From Haplomitrium mnioides (lineage: Eukaryota > Marchantiophyta > Haplomitriopsida > Calobryales), in NCBI GenBank assembly GCA_049999725.1, contig JBNGIS010006389.1:87733-151732 (forward strand): DNA of 64,000 nucleotides, given 5' to 3'. The notes beneath the pieces were generated by a model. That model made no database searches. It was not told the origin of the DNA and was given only the letters and a program-made list of their open reading frames with translations. Shown here in pieces: positions 1 to 11,875 of the stretch (its first letter is position 1; the number at the start of each line of letters is the position of its first letter). The position numbers were made by a program, and so were the translations under genes.

Positions 1-2094
1 AATATAAAAGTGGGCTGGTTATACTTCTAAACTCGCAAAATTTCCCATAGTGCATCCAATCTTTAGGTGACAGCTTCTCTTGCACCCGAGAAGGCTAAGA
101 ATCTGAACTAATGCTCAAACAAACCAACAAGGGTAAACCAAATTCTAATGTTGATCTATTGGCCTCTCAACTATTGTACATTCCTCGCTATCCTTCTCCC
201 TATTCCTCACCATGATTCTACCCTATAGAATCTCTACTAGATCTTTACAAATATAATACAAGGGTTGTCACATGTTGTCAACAATTACCAAACACTCCAA
301 CACCACCAGAATCACTCTCCAACACTCTACACTTCCTTCCTCCACTCACAAACCCTACCTAGATAGTGTATGCATTTCCATTGCAAGAAGTCTTGGAGTT
401 ACCTTCTCAAGCATGAAAGAGGTCTTCTTTAAGTTCCAGCTCTTGAAGACAAACCTCCCAGCTGCAGGTCTACCCACTCCACCCCAAGTCTTGGCTAGAT
501 CTTCCTCGTAGTGCACGAGCACTAATGTAGTCACTCCTCCCCTTGCACCTCTTGCCTCCCTTGAATATGAAACCAAAAACACTCTCTTATTGCTATTGGG
601 ATTTATCTCCTACACAAACCAAAGAGGAGACACCACAAGAGCCCCACTTGGCTGTCTTCTGTGAAAAAAAGTCGAAAGAATTCTCTTCTCCTCCAAGTAT
701 CGGCTCACCTCCGAATACCAATTACCTTCAAGAACAAGTCCATCCGAATAGCTTGAGCCTCTAGAGCCTCATGCCCAGCAATTCTCAACTCCTCCTCAAT
801 CCACCTCCACTCTTGATTTTCCTCCCTCATGAGTACACTCGCTTCAAGTTAAGTGTCACAAGAACTCTCTCCCTCATAGTCCGCTCCTTTCTTTCTGTAA
901 GACAATCAACACTATAAGTCCAAAAGCAAGGTAGTCTATACCGGATGTTTTTTTCCCCCCTTCCTTACTTTCCATCTTGACCCTTGCTTGGAAGTTCTTG
1001 TTTTCCTTCATCAAACAGCAATGAGAAGTACCCCACCTTTTAGCACATATTGTGCCATAGTTTTTGATCTTCAATAATTAATATTAGTACCAACCACTGA
1101 GTTGAGTTGTCTTGTTTCCAACAATATATAAATCATGCCCTTCTAACCTCTGTAACTCTTGCAATTGATGTTGGAAGAGAGCCCAAGTTCTCTTTTCTCC
1201 TTTTTTGTCCTTTCCCTCTTTTAGTGCTCATCGCTCTGGTGGCAACACCTGCATTGATTCTTTAATGAATGGTGATAGAGCCACCGACAACCAACACTGA
1301 ATAAATCTAACCCAATAGAAATATCGAACCCAATAAAGCGCTGCCCGCCGCTATCTTCAATGAGGAAGTTGGACCACCATACTCGATAGAGAATGACAAA
1401 ACCGTACAAAAGGGTAGTCATACCCGAAGTTTGATTGGACACCATAGAGCTAGACCTATTGTCGTCCTCCATGTGGAAGTTGAACTATTGCGCTCGATAG
1501 AAATGCAAAAAAAAAAAAAAAAAAAACCGTACAAGACAGCCAAACCCCACAAAACTCAACCTGATGGATCCGATCAAGTTGACACCATAGTACTGAACCT
1601 GATAAATCTCTGCCTGCCTTCATGTGGATGGTGCATCCTAACATCTCAAATTTCAAATGGTCACAGATGCACCTAGAAGTTCTTTTCCTACAAAGTTGAG
1701 TCTTAGCCTTAATAGTCGAGAGTGGAGGGCGCAATGGCCCAAATCACCTCAACCTCACATTCTGCCTTTGCTTCATCAATTTTGTCAGTGCTTCCTCATT
1801 CCTTACCTTTTTTGCCACAAATTCTATCCCCCTGAGATCACCCTAACATCAGCTCTCTCGTGATTTCTTCTATAATGCATGTGAAGAGCCTTTGACCCTT
1901 CTATCATCTAGATTCTGGCCTCTTCTTCCCATTGCCCTTGATGGTGAGTGATTGAGTGATCACTTCCTTCTAACCGCATATTCTTAGTACTATGGTGTCA
2001 TTGGGAGGTCTAGACGCCCAAAAATAGGGAAGTGGCTTGGCTATGCACCTAAATTTGAAAATTTTGAACAAAGTGCTTCCAACCATAGCTGGCA
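1..2094 (-). mobile_element. G-family gypsy LTR, copy A (cut by window edge)
   Basis: Read on the minus strand, this is a long terminal repeat related to the LTRs at 27888-39376, 22811-25208 and 60815-63375. Matching blocks include about 355-582 (cf. 29165-29430 and 61432-61650) and about 1650-1920 (cf. 24850-25130). The stretch 240-360 reads straight across the site where the split copy at 29430/38823 is interrupted. The LTR start is placed at 2094 (minus strand TGCC), next to a short purine run on the internal side. The LTR end lies beyond base 1; by comparison with the copy ending at 39376 roughly 300 bp are missing. ORFs inside it are incidental. A run of about 20 A lies near 1507-1526. 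LTR identity is clear; the exact start is less certain. Confidence 0.75.
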
Positions 2095-3429
2095 TTCCTT
2101 GTAATGAATCTTCTATATAACATTTTATTTCCATTGTCATGTAAGTAGCCTAAGTTGCACAATTTAAACATATGACGGCTGAGTGTTTTTGTTTATCCAA
2201 GTAAAATATGTCTAAGGTTTTAGTGTTGATGTGTACTTGAGAGTTGTAGAACTAAATACTATACTTTTCTTGACTATGATTTGTACTTTACCTATTTAGA
2301 TCTTAGTTGTGTTGAATAAAGTTGAGAACTTGCTTAGACTCCTAAGCCTACTCCTAGTTGAATGTCTTGAAGTGTTGAAAGAATGTTTAATTTGCACTTT
2401 GCCAAGCATTGGATTTTGTAACCTCATAAATTGAAAAGATCATCAGAGGCATCATGGGAGAACTCTCTTCTTCTCACATTCATGCTTACTTCCGATAAGT
2501 TGTCACGTTGACCTTTTAGTTGTCACAACAACTAGAATCATGATCCATTATCCCACACATTGTATCCCTGCACCGTTCCTGGACACTTGTATGTTATCTA
2601 TTTCTCATTGTATCAAATTATTTTTCAATTTTCTTGTGGTACATAGCCCAAGTCTTCATGTTCACTGCTATGTCATCCCAATCAATCTATGTTATAGTTT
2701 CATTACATTCTATGTATGCTTGATTCCATAGGTTCATCTCCTTCTCACCTTGTGATTCATAGGTTCCTATTGTGCCAAAGACAATGTATTCCCCATCATC
2801 TTGTTTACCTTTAGCTGTCTTAGTTGTTAAGTTTCAAAACCTAGCCTTAATCCCAATTTTTGGGATTTTGTACCTCTTGTTATAATAATGTTGTACTCTA
2901 CCATTGGTTTCCTTGGTCCATCAACTTATTTCTCATGATCCTTACCTTTATCGAGTCTATAGCCATTGCCTGAACACCCCAAACCATGTCCCTCCATTTC
3001 ATGTTTTGTGAGCATAATTTTTGTTATTCAATATTGTCTGGTTCTTGTTCTTACCCTCTAGTTTGCTACATGTTGTCCAAATCACAACAGCCAACGAAAC
3101 CTACTAACGCGAGTGTTTCCTTTGTAGTTGTCGTCAAGGCTTAACTTGTTTCTTTTTCATTTTGGTTCTTAACTATCAGATCTTTCTCTAGTACCGGTCT
3201 GTCACAACCACTTGACATCCCCAAGGTATGGGCCTCTTTCATGACCTATGATAGAGTTATGACTTTGTTTTGTTCTTGTTTGGGCTATGTTTCGGATTTT
3301 TGATCCCATTCTGGCTACCCAAATCCTCTCTGCCACCCAAAGCTCTAGATATGTTATTTAGTTTTTGTGATTCGTAGTTCATGGTTGACCTTTTGTTATG
3401 ACAATGACCAGACTCAAGGCATACCTATT
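2095..3429. other. No gene recognised
   Basis: This AT-rich stretch has only short, stop-broken frames. If copy A is a 3' LTR, this would be the internal 3' end of its element, but I see no integrase-like translation on either strand. It may be unrelated old repeat DNA. Confidence 0.4.
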
Positions 3430-3610
3430 GTCTCTGCTCTCGCCCCTTGAATGTCTAGCCGCCCGACATTGTCTTCTACAAGGAAGTTTGATCGTCACGT
3501 CTGGACATTCTATACTCTTGAAATCATTTCCAAAGCTAGACTTCTGACGTTTGGACCCAATAAGTCCTTACCTCCTTCAGATATTAAAACCTCTGACCTT
3601 AGTATGAGGG
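3430..3610 (-). repeat. Fragment of G-family LTR repeat block
   Basis: On the minus strand this resembles the repeat-rich part of the G LTRs: a cgacat/gtcttc...aaggaagtttgatcgtcacg block, then a GACCCAATA block, as at about 62500-62620. It looks like an isolated fragment about 180 bp long. Similarity was judged by eye and the ends are approximate. Confidence 0.4.
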
Positions 3611-4122
3611 CATGAGAAGAAACATGGCCAACTTGTGTTGATTTTTGGAAGTTTATAGGAATTATCTTACTTTAGTCATACATTAATCTCACTCTATCAA
3701 TCGTCCAAAATCAGGCATAGAGTTTGGGTACTCTTTTTAACAACATCATACTACTTCATCAATCTCAAAGATAGGGCGAATTCATGATCTAAGTGAGTGA
3801 GTTCATAAGATCATATTAACGAAAGAACTTAATAGTCAAATTGGTTGGGATTTTCAAAGCTGACTCTACAATTTATGCTTGTGGGATCACAAGAGGCTTG
3901 CTGTATAAACAACTACATTGTGAGGTAAGTCCATTTCTTCTAGCTAACAAAATAGAGCTGCTTGACAAAATCTTGAAATGTCAAGCACTAAAGCAATGTC
4001 ACCTAGTTCAAAGATCTATAAATAATCATAGAAAGCATTTGAAAGACAGAGTTGCTTGACAAAGAACACCATTTTGCTTACCAATAGACAATATAACATT
4101 ATCTTAAATGAGAGCAACCAAA
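3611..4122. other. Left flank of G1; no gene recognised
   Basis: A 72-codon open frame (3841-4059) has no recognisable motif. The sequence would be contiguous with the DNA right of 14743 before G1 inserted. Confidence 0.4.
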
Positions 4123-4127
4123 GTACC
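4123..4127 (+). repeat. Target-site duplication of G1, left copy (GTACC)
   Basis: The five bases GTACC directly precede the TG that opens the 5' LTR. The same five bases directly follow the 3' LTR at 14739-14743. A 5-bp duplication is what Ty3/gypsy integrases make. Confidence 0.85.
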
Positions 4128-4729
4128 TGTTAGTAAGTGACATCAGGCACTAAGGAAGAATTCATAGAATCGGAGGTGGCATTGGAACAATTTCTCTCTC
4201 GGAAGTGTTAAAGTACCTCGGAAGAAACGAATCAACTCCAATCAGTTAGTACGAGCAGATCGCTTGGATCCAAGAAGTGGATAGAGATCGTTTTAGAATG
4301 AGAAAAGGGAGTTGTGTCAGCTAGCGAGTGGGGGGACACCACTAAAATTTGACGAAAGCAGAAGAGAGCCTCCAAGTATCATCAAGATGCAAGAATTGAG
4401 GCCCAAGCAAGGAGGAACAGAGCGCTCACCAGAGGCAATCAGTCAAGAGGAGGAAGGAAGGGCATCCTCGAAAGTGAGAGAGGAGCGGGGACCAGGGGAG
4501 GAGGATCTGAGATGTGGGGCGAAGATCAAAGAGCAGCACCGAGAGGAGGGGACCACAAACAAGGAAAAACCGCAGCACAAGCTTTCAGATGTCGCGCACC
4601 AGAAGCAAAAATTAAGAGGAGAAAGGAGGGGGCCATGACCTTTGTAAGCAACAACAATGCCAAGGATCGGGGGATGCTCCGATCCCTCTAGCGTTAATAG
4701 GTTCTACAGGGGACCTGTTAGCGCCCTCA

Positions 4730-4960
4730 CGGTTTCGAGGGCTTTTGTGGAGACGTGGCAAGTGTTGGAGTGTCAAAAGGGCATTTTTGGAAATGTGGCA
4801 TCCTTAGAGGTGTTTGGGAGATTCAGCGGAGACGTGGCAGGCATGGGGGTGTTTACAAGCCTTTGCGGAAACGTGGCGTCCTCAGATGTCCCTGGGAGAT
4901 TCAGTGGAAACGTGGCAGGCATGGAGACATCCAAGATCTTCTTCTGTACCTAAGGTCAGT
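4730..4960 (+). repeat. Short-period repeats around GGAAACGTGGC in 5' LTR
   Basis: A degenerate unit of about 55-65 bp is repeated about four times. Each unit carries a (G)GARACGTGGCA core, followed by a GTGTTT or GTGTCC stretch and a GGGAGATTCAGCGGA-type stretch. The equivalent block in the 3' LTR is about 12465-12660, where more of the CG dinucleotides survive. Confidence 0.75.
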
Positions 4961-5029
4961 GCGACGGTCAAGCTTCCCCATTGAGAATGGCGTCTAACGG
5001 CGCTACCTAGGATGCGTGACACTCTAGAG

Positions 5030-5350
5030 TAGCCTGTAGGATTCCTTGGACTTTGGTCAACTACGGAATTATGGGTCAAAGGTGGAAAACGGCGTCGGAT
5101 GATGCTACCTTGAACACGTGGCACTCTGGAGGAGCTCGTGAGACTCCTCGGACTCCGCTCAACTGTGGAACTGCGGGTCAAAGGTAGCAGTCCAACTTTA
5201 ACATTGAAAACGGCATCGGACGGCGCTACCTCATACACATGGCACTCTAGAGGAGTCCATTGGATTCTTTGGACTCTGGTCAACTTCGGAAATGTGAGGT
5301 CAAAACAGCGGTCCACCTTCCCCGTTGAAAATGGCGTCAGACGGCGACCA
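5030..5350 (+). repeat. About 100-120 bp tandem repeats in 5' LTR U3
   Basis: Three successive units share the order GGACTCCGGTCAACTGCGG, a GGGTCAAA stretch, AACGGCRTCGGACGGCGCTACC and a GTGGCACTC stretch. Spacing between successive GTCAAC motifs is about 100-120 bp. The array is GC- and CpG-rich against an AT-rich background. The 3' LTR carries the same array at about 12700-13090. Confidence 0.8.
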
Positions 5351-5519
5351 CGGAAGTAAGTTAACCTCGGAACTAAAGGTCTGAGGGATCCTTCAAACTC
5401 ACCAATTTGTTGGGATCTTAAGACTTGGGTCCATGGTCAACTGCGGATCAGGGTCAATGCGGTGGTCAAGCTTCCCAGTTGAAGACGGCGTCGGACGATG
5501 GACACTGAGGAAAAGTCAA

Positions 5520-5660
5520 CAACGGACTCGATTCTGCGGGAATCTTCGGAATCCCAGTCTGCGAGATTCTTCGGACTCAAATCCGCGAGATTCTTGAAAC
5601 TCGGCTCCGCGGGATTCTTTGGACTCGAATTCGCGGAATTTCTCGGACTTGACCCCGTAG
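5520..5660 (+). repeat. About 33-bp tandem repeats in 5' LTR U3
   Basis: Four to five copies of a unit like GGATTCTTCGGACTCGGATCC...GCG lie head to tail. The matching block in the 3' LTR is about 13270-13400. Confidence 0.75.
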
Positions 5661-6587
5661 ACCTCGAAACTAACCGTTGTAGTAGGATCTTCCTGCAAAT
5701 AGACGAAACAAGTGTCACCGTGTCCGGAGCTCGGGCCTAACGGGAATAACGATCTTTTCAAACGAGAAGGATTGGCAGGGGTGGAAGCGCAAGGGGTATA
5801 CATCGACGGACTGCGACATTGAACGAGTTGTTGTTGGTGTGCAAGCAAGCTAGAGACGCGCAAGCGATCTCAAGATAGGAAGATGCAACGAGGTAAGGCA
5901 GAAGGGATTCCAGTGAAAATTTATGTGAGGCGAGTGTACTCGTACATGGGGCTAGCAGGGGTGGAGGTGGACTAGAGGGGCACCGAGAATCGCTGGGCAG
6001 GGAGCTCTAGAGGCTCGGATGATCCTGGTGGACTCATCCGTGTGGGTGGATCAGTAGCGAAGGTGAATCGATACAGGAAATTGAAGGGGATCCGATCTGT
6101 TGAGAATTTGGGAGAGGCTGCCACGTGGGATCTTGGAGTTGTCTCTGCATCATCTGTTTAAGAGCATCAAACTCAGAAGTTCTTGTAGTGCACTCTGGTT
6201 TATCCTTTCAAGTGGAGCCAAGAAGAGGGTGGTTGCGTTAGTGCCCGCGCACTGCGGAGAAGATTTATTCAAGGTTCGGAGGTGGAGTGAGTTGCCAACA
6301 ATCGAGAGGACTATCTTCCAGAGGTGGAAGTTAAACAAATCCTCTTTTGAGCATGAGGGAGTAAATCCAGAGCTTCTCATGAGGGAAGTTAAAAAATTAC
6401 CTGGAAGAAGGGTGTGTGCGTGGGAGAGGAAAGGAAGATGAGGTGGTAAGTTGAGGAAGGGAGGAGTCTGTTGGGGGGTTCAATCCCGATGGCCCTATAA
6501 GGCCTATGATTTTGGTGAAGTGCAATGACTGTGTATGTTTGTAATTGTATGTGAGTGTGTTAGTTAGATTTGAATTCTGTTGTATTG

Positions 6588-6595
6588 TATAAAAA
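6588..6595 (+). promoter_or_regulatory. TATA box of 5' LTR
   Basis: TATAAAAA lies about 430 bp before the LTR end. It is preserved at the same place in the 3' LTR (14307-14314). It would set the U3/R boundary about 30 bp downstream. Confidence 0.55.
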
Positions 6596-7027
6596 CCACT
6601 TATGACTAGAAGCATATGGGGAATCCATTTGTTCACGTTTTCAAGCAGCCTTGCGAAGGGGGAGTTTGATCCTTGGGCATTGTTCCGTGATACTTAGGAT
6701 ACTATATTCTGCTCTTGATTTGTATACAAAGTGGCTGGGTCCAGATTTGTAACCCCTATCATATATTTCATATTACCACAAGAGTATCTGGGTCCTTATG
6801 TATGTATGTTCTAGAATTGTGTGTGGATGAGCAGCTGGTTGGCTGAAGTGATTGTTGAGGTGAGGAAAGGCTTGTAAGGCGAAGATGGATCCTTTAAAGC
6901 CTCAAAGTGATAATTGGATAGGGGCCATCTCACAAAAGAACCTATTTCCCCTGTTTTTGTCCTCCTTTGCCTTCCAAGTGGCACCTGTAAAGGTTAAGGC
7001 CTAAAGGAGGGGAGTGACCTAAATTTT

Positions 7028-7045
7028 TGGCGCTAGAAGGTGGGC
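7028..7045 (+). other. Primer-binding site of G1
   Basis: TGGCGCTAGAAGGTGGGC lies 8 nt after the LTR end, the usual place and start (TGG, pairing with a tRNA CCA end). The related element at 39386 has TGGTGCTAGAAAGAGGG in the same spot. I cannot name the tRNA with confidence. Confidence 0.7.
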
Positions 7046-7175
7046 GAAAGGTTTGCAAAAAGCCTAAGACCAACCCGAAGCCAAGTTATCACTGTGTGCA
7101 CTAAGGACTCAAAGTCAAATTGTGCAGGAGAATTCTGAGAAGCATAGCACCCTGTGGTGAGCCTATTGAGGAAGA

Positions 7176-8040
7176 GTGGAGGAAGGAATCGACTTGGAAG
7201 TAGAATTATCCTTGCCCAGTGCTGGGATGGCCAACCCAGTACCCCATTCTGGGCTAAGGGGCATATTTAAATACAAATCCTTCAAAGAGCGTCCGAAGGA
7301 TGACCCCGATGCGTGTCCGGATGATCTGGAAAATACCGAGGCAGCAAATGGAGAGAGCCACATGAAAATCGGAATTCTGCCAGCGGTCTTGAAGGGAGAG
7401 GCCCAATCATGGTACAAGGATCTGCCCGATAACATCAAGAGGGACTGGAGAGCTTTCAAGGCTGCATTCATTGTGGAGTTGAAGGGGATCGGGGAGGAAA
7501 CAAAGGCGTTGATCAAAATAGGTCAGCTCAAGATGAAGAAGAAAGAGTCTGTAAGAAAATTCCTCCGGAGATTTAAGAAGGTGGCTCATAAGCTGAATCC
7601 GCTAGCCACAGATGGGATGCTCACAACGTGGTTCCTAAAAGCCCTGCTCAGGGGAATTGGGACTTGGGTGAGGCAAATGGATCCGCAGACTCTGGAGGAG
7701 GCGGTCAATGCAGCCTAGTCCCATGTCAAGGCTACAATCACGAGCTCCCGTAGAAAAGCAAGAGCCAAGTATGAGTCTGATGACTCTTAAGACATCCCAA
7801 GCAATATGACCACGTGAGGAAGTAGTTGGAGGCTCTAGAGGCATGGGAGGAGGAGCAGGCAATGATGGAGACCCTGAAGGAGCAAGGGGAGCCTAAGGAA
7901 GCAAGGGTGAAGATCATAGCCCCAAAAGGTGAAGTAAAACCCATTCTCTACAACATCTAGGCAGATGTGAGAGACTACCCTGTCACGACCACAGTGGGCC
8001 AAATGATCAAGAATAGCCCGCTGTATAGAAGGCATCTCTA
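7176..8040 (+). pseudogene. gag: gag of G1 (decayed)
   Basis: The first 543 bases stay open (180 codons) and match a plant Retrotrans_gag domain: MANPVPHSGLRGIFKYKSF, then GEAQSWYKDL, then a W.AFKAAFIVEL region and KKESVRKFLRRFKKVAHKLNP. This protein would form the virus-like particle. The frame closes at 7718. Coding-like sequence continues in other frames to about 8040, including an acidic stretch and IIAPKGEVKPILYN, which has a counterpart in the gag at 39600-40740. I do not see a CCHC zinc knuckle in this copy. Start: the ATG at 7176 is the first in frame; the ATG at 7227 (MANPVP) is also possible. Confidence 0.85.
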
Positions 8041-8044
8041 AGAA

Positions 8045-8485
8045 TTGTTGATGGGAGCGAAGAGGAGGAGAAGGCTACCTCGAGTGGGAGCACCAACGGA
8101 TCTGCAGCTAGTATGTGAGGACAAGGGGGCCTCGGAGATCGACATTCAGATCGCGAGGTGCACACAATTGTTGGTGCTCGTAGACGGGGGGGGGGCAGGG
8201 GTAAACATTATGGTGGAGAAGACCGCCTCTAAGCTGGGATTCATGAAATTCCAACCCACAACCAGAATCATGAGGCTGGCAGATGGGTCTCAGGTGAAAC
8301 CATTAGGCTCCCTCCTCCGAGTGCCCACCTTCATCAAGGGGAAAGAATTCAAGCTAAATTACCTGGTCATGCGGCCAACCAAAGCCTCTCTATATCTTGT
8401 ACTAATTAGAAGACTTGGCTGTATGGAGCCCAAGTCTTGCATAATTGGGGGAATTCAACATTGGTGTTTGGCCCCGAGAAGATAG
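8045..8485 (+). pseudogene. Aspartic protease domain of G1
   Basis: An open stretch of 146 codons carries the retropepsin-type active site LVDGGGAGVNIM at about residues 47-58, then MRLADGSQVKPLGSLLRVP and a later LLRR(L)G stretch. In this group the catalytic triad is usually D-G-G or D-S-G; here D-G-G is kept within a run of G (8188-8196). The domain would cut the Gag-Pol polyprotein. It sits between gag and RT, as expected. Confidence 0.8.
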
Positions 8486-8859
8486 TGGTGCACTATGGAC
8501 CGGTCCCTCACTTGGGGGAAACGAAGGCGGAAGAGGAGTACGACAGTGAGTGGTCCAAAGAGGAGGAAGAATTGGAATACCACTAATGGGTTCAGATGGT
8601 AAGCAAGGCCACAGAAGAGGATCTATCCAAAGAAGGGGTGGTGTCTGTCAATCAGATTGAGACAGTAGAGTACACTAAAACAAAGCCCAATCTGACAAAT
8701 TCCATTGAAGATCTGGTAGAGGATGAGAACACTAAGGCCGGAAGAAAGGAGGGGTCCAAAGTGTCTCATCGGATGCATGGGACAGATGCAGAGAAGTCCA
8801 ACGAGTCTCCCCAGGTCAAAGGGAGGTTGCGATTGGTGACCTTGATGTAGGAGGAAGGT

Positions 8860-9850
8860 GTGTGTTGGAGAAACGAGGTGGGCACGGTGCAGGAATCCCA
8901 ACACAAGCAATTGTTTGTCCAAGAGGGATGGACATTCCGCATAGGCTCTAAATTGCCCAAAGAATCGGAGCAAGCCATCACCCATCTCTTAATAAACTTC
9001 AGTGATGCTTTTGCTTGGAGTCACATGGATTTGAAGGGAGTCTCGAGGGAATTGGGGGAGGACAAGATTGACTTAGAGCCCGCATCAATCCCTGTAAGAC
9101 AGCGCCAATACAGAATGAACCTCTGATTCTCGTTGCTAGTGAAGGAGGAGATCGACAAGCTGTAGGAGGCATATTTCATCTACTCGGTGTTGAACAGTGA
9201 ATGGGTGTCCCCACTAGTGGTGGTACCCAAGAAAGTCGAGCACAATGGTGAACAGAAAATCCGAGTGTGTCAGGATTTTTGGAAGCTCAATGAGGCCACA
9301 AAGAAGGACCACTACTTGTTGCCCTTCACGAACGGGGTGCTGGATTTGGTGGCAGGGTAAGAGGTCTATAGCTTCTTGGATGGATATTTTGGGTACAACC
9401 AGATTTGGATCCAGGAGAAGGATCAGCTGAAGATGACATTCACCACAGAATGGAGGGTGTTTTCCTTCCAAAGGATGCCATTCGGACTATACAACGCACC
9501 AGGAACTTTTCAAAGAATGATGATGAACATCTTCCATGATTACCTCAGGAAATTCTTGGAGATCTTCATCGACGATTTCGTAGTGTATGGGAAGCTGTGT
9601 GATCACGAGCAAGATGTCAGGCTCACCCTCCAACGATGCAGAGAAACGGGGATGACATTACACCCAGGCAAGTGTTTCTTCTGGGTAAAGGAGGGGATAC
9701 TTCTTGAACACAAGATTTCTAGTTACGACATCAAAGTAGACCAGGAGAAGATTGCCATTTGGATGAATGTCTCATTCCCCACCAACTTGAAGGAGGTGCA
9801 AGGCTTCTTGGGGTGCGTGGGGTACTATAGAAGATTTATCCACTAGTTTG
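8860..9850 (+). pseudogene. Reverse transcriptase of G1 (three frames, stops)
   Basis: The finger region reads SIPVRQRQYRMN, LLVKEEIDKL and SEWVSPLVVVPKK. The palm has IRVCQDFWKLNEATKKDHY, then MPFGLYNAPGTFQRMM and the catalytic FLEIFIDDFVVYG, with both Asp residues kept. The thumb ends GFLGCVGYYRRFIH at 9846. Frames change at about 9126 and 9375, and stops fall at 9123 and 9358. The domain would copy element RNA into DNA. It is inactive as it stands. Confidence 0.9.
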
Positions 9851-9855
9851 CCTCC

Positions 9856-10405
9856 GTGGCTTTACCTTTCACCCGGATGACCAAGGGGGGTAGCACATTT
9901 GAAGCCACCCCCGAAAGGCTGGCGAGCTTTACAGAGTTGAAGAGGAGATTGGCAAGCGCCTATGTTCTAGTGCCTCCCAGTTGGGGGAGAGAATTTCACG
10001 TTATGATTGATGTGTCTGGCTTCTGCATCGGAGCGGTACTAAGCCATATGGATGAGAAGGGCGAGGATAATCTGATTTATTTTGCCAATAGACTACTAGC
10101 CCCAACGGAAAAGAACTACTTTGCTACTAATCAGAAAGCCTTAGGAATTGAAGAAATTCAGGAATTACTTGTTGCATTACATGGTGATTTTTCACACCGA
10201 TCACAATGCACTCAAGTATATGGTAAATAAACCGGATGTGACAAGTCAAATTGCGAGGTGGGTGCTTCTCCTGCAGGAGTTTGAATTTGAAGTGAGGATC
10301 AAACTATGGAGGAAGCACAACAATGTTGACTTCTTCTCCCAAATTGCTATGCCAATCAATCAGGAGGAGGTGAACAATGCATTCACGGATGAGGACCTAT
10401 TCTAA
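9856..10405 (+). pseudogene. RNase H domain of G1 (one frameshift)
   Basis: The connection region includes ERLASFTELKRRLASA. RNase H proper starts with FHVMIDVSGFCIGAVLSH, where the first catalytic Asp is kept, then YFANRLLAPTEKNYFATN. A shift at about 10170 moves the frame to FHTDHNALKYMVNKP, followed by IARWVLLLQEFEFEV and a DFFSQI ending, the position of the last catalytic region (usually DxLSR). The domain would remove RNA from RNA/DNA hybrids. Confidence 0.85.
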
Positions 10406-11665
10406 GTGAAAGTTGAGAGGGCCATGGATTATGCTGCCGTAACAGAATTCCTCCTTTCAGCTCAAAGTTTTAAAGGCAGCAGTAGAAAAGAAGCTACCAT
10501 GTTCCTCCGGAAGATGAAGCCATACCTGTTGATAAAAGGAGTGTTGCACAAGTGGGGTTACGATGGAATGATTAGACGATGCCTAGAGCGGGATCAATCC
10601 ATAGTGGTGATGCATGCCTTGCATGGAGAGGAGGTGGGGGGCCATTTTGCAGCAGATGCCACTATAAGAAAGATTTTGGATGCAGGGTACTAGTGGCCCA
10701 CACTGCACAAGGATGTGCACTTCTGGGTGAAGAGGTGCAACATATGCCAGAGAATGAGGAGGCAAGCAACTAACCAGGATCATCCCTTGGTCCCCATTAT
10801 TCCCCTGACACCCTGTGAAAAGTGGGGAATTGATTTCATCGGCCCGATTTCTTCATCCACCCGCAGGGGCAACATGTACATTCTGCTAGCTACGGATTAT
10901 GCCATGAAATAGGTGGAAGCCAGAGCCACTCCGAAGGATGATGCCAAGACGGTGGCTGCCTTTCTATATGAGTAGATGCTCCGTAGATTTGGGCCCCCGC
11001 TAGAGCTAGTGAGTGACCAAGGTATGCATTTCATCAACCAGGTAATCAAGAACCTAACTACAAGATACATGGTCAAGCGCCACCACACTACCGCTTATCA
11101 TCCAAAAGCTAATGGGCTCGTAGAAAGGGCATACGGGATCATAGGTAAGATCCTCAGCAAAACGGTAGCCGCAAACAAGGCTGATTGGGATCTCAAGCGG
11201 CTAATAGCAACCTTTGCCTATAACCTGGCCTATAAGACCACAACTGGCCACTACCCCTATTTCTTGGTCTTTGGACAACATGCTCTGGTACCGATAGAGT
11301 ATGAAGTGCCCACTAGAAGATTGTTGGAGGAGGGGAGAATGGCAGAGGATTGGAGCAAGACGGAGAGATTATATTAGCTGGAAAGTTTGGAGGAAGCCAA
11401 GGGGCAAGTCTAGGGAAGGTTGGAGCACCGACAACGATTGCGGAAGCAACAACATGATAAGAGCCTGAAACCAACAGACCTCTGGTGTTGTTGTATGATA
11501 GCAGGTTTGTATACTTCCTAGGAAAGTTACACACCAGATGGATGGGCCCCTTTGTGTTGAAAAAATTGCATCAAAATGGGTGAGTAGAATTGGAAACGTT
11601 AGAGGGGAAAAAATTTGCTAATCGAGTGCATTTCGACCGCCTCAAAAGGTATGTAAACCAATAGG
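10406..11665 (+). pseudogene. Integrase of G1 (decayed)
   Basis: The N-terminal HHCC zinc finger is HGEEVGGHFAADATI...CNICQRM. The catalytic core keeps DFIGPI (first D), LVSDQGMHFINQ (second D) and HPKANGLVERAYGII (E). After that come AYNLAYKTTTGHYPYFLVFG and PIEYEVPTRRLLEEG. The C-terminal end, in broken frames, reads RWMGPFVLKKL and a VELETLEGKKFANRVHFDRLKRY stretch (to about 11660), the same ending seen at 63559-63780. In-frame stops at about 10693, 10910, 10975 and 11377 make it a pseudogene. No chromodomain is visible. Confidence 0.9.
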
Positions 11666-11702
11666 GAGATGGAGGAGGAGCGGGGGTGGTTTGATTAGGC
11701 AG

Positions 11703-11729
11703 GTGTGTGTGTGTGTGTGTGTGTGTGTG
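11703..11729 (+). repeat. (GT)n microsatellite
   Basis: About 13 GT units lie in the untranslated stretch between integrase and the 3' LTR of G1. Confidence 0.9.
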
Positions 11730-11875
11730 AGTATGTTGGGTGTGTAAGTGTGGGGGAGTGTTTGTGAAATTGCACTACAACAATCTTATATTTAGCCAAG
11801 CAGTGGCCACTGTGGAGGAGGCAACCAATAGAGTTGATGAACGGAGAAGGGTGTTTGCAAGGTCACTTCACACTT

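Larger units (their letters stand above)
4128..7019 (+). repeat. 5' LTR of G1
   Basis: The LTR is 2892 bp and opens TGTTAG; the 3' copy opens TGTCAA. It ends GTGACC, a decayed form of the family's GTGACA. Most of it is U3: a TATA box at 6588 leaves about 430 bp of R plus U5. U3 holds three kinds of tandem repeats between about 4730 and 5660, described separately. Confidence 0.92.

Noticed and set aside
4882-5316. 144-codon minus-strand frame in G1 LTR
   Set aside because: Open only because the underlying repeat lacks stops in that frame; it repeats with the array and is antisense to the element.
7028-7045. Initiator-Met tRNA primer site
   Set aside because: The sequence is TGGCGCTAG, not TGGTATCAG; the tRNA stays unassigned.
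11703-11729. Regulatory GT tract
   Set aside because: An ordinary microsatellite in non-coding sequence; no evidence for a role.
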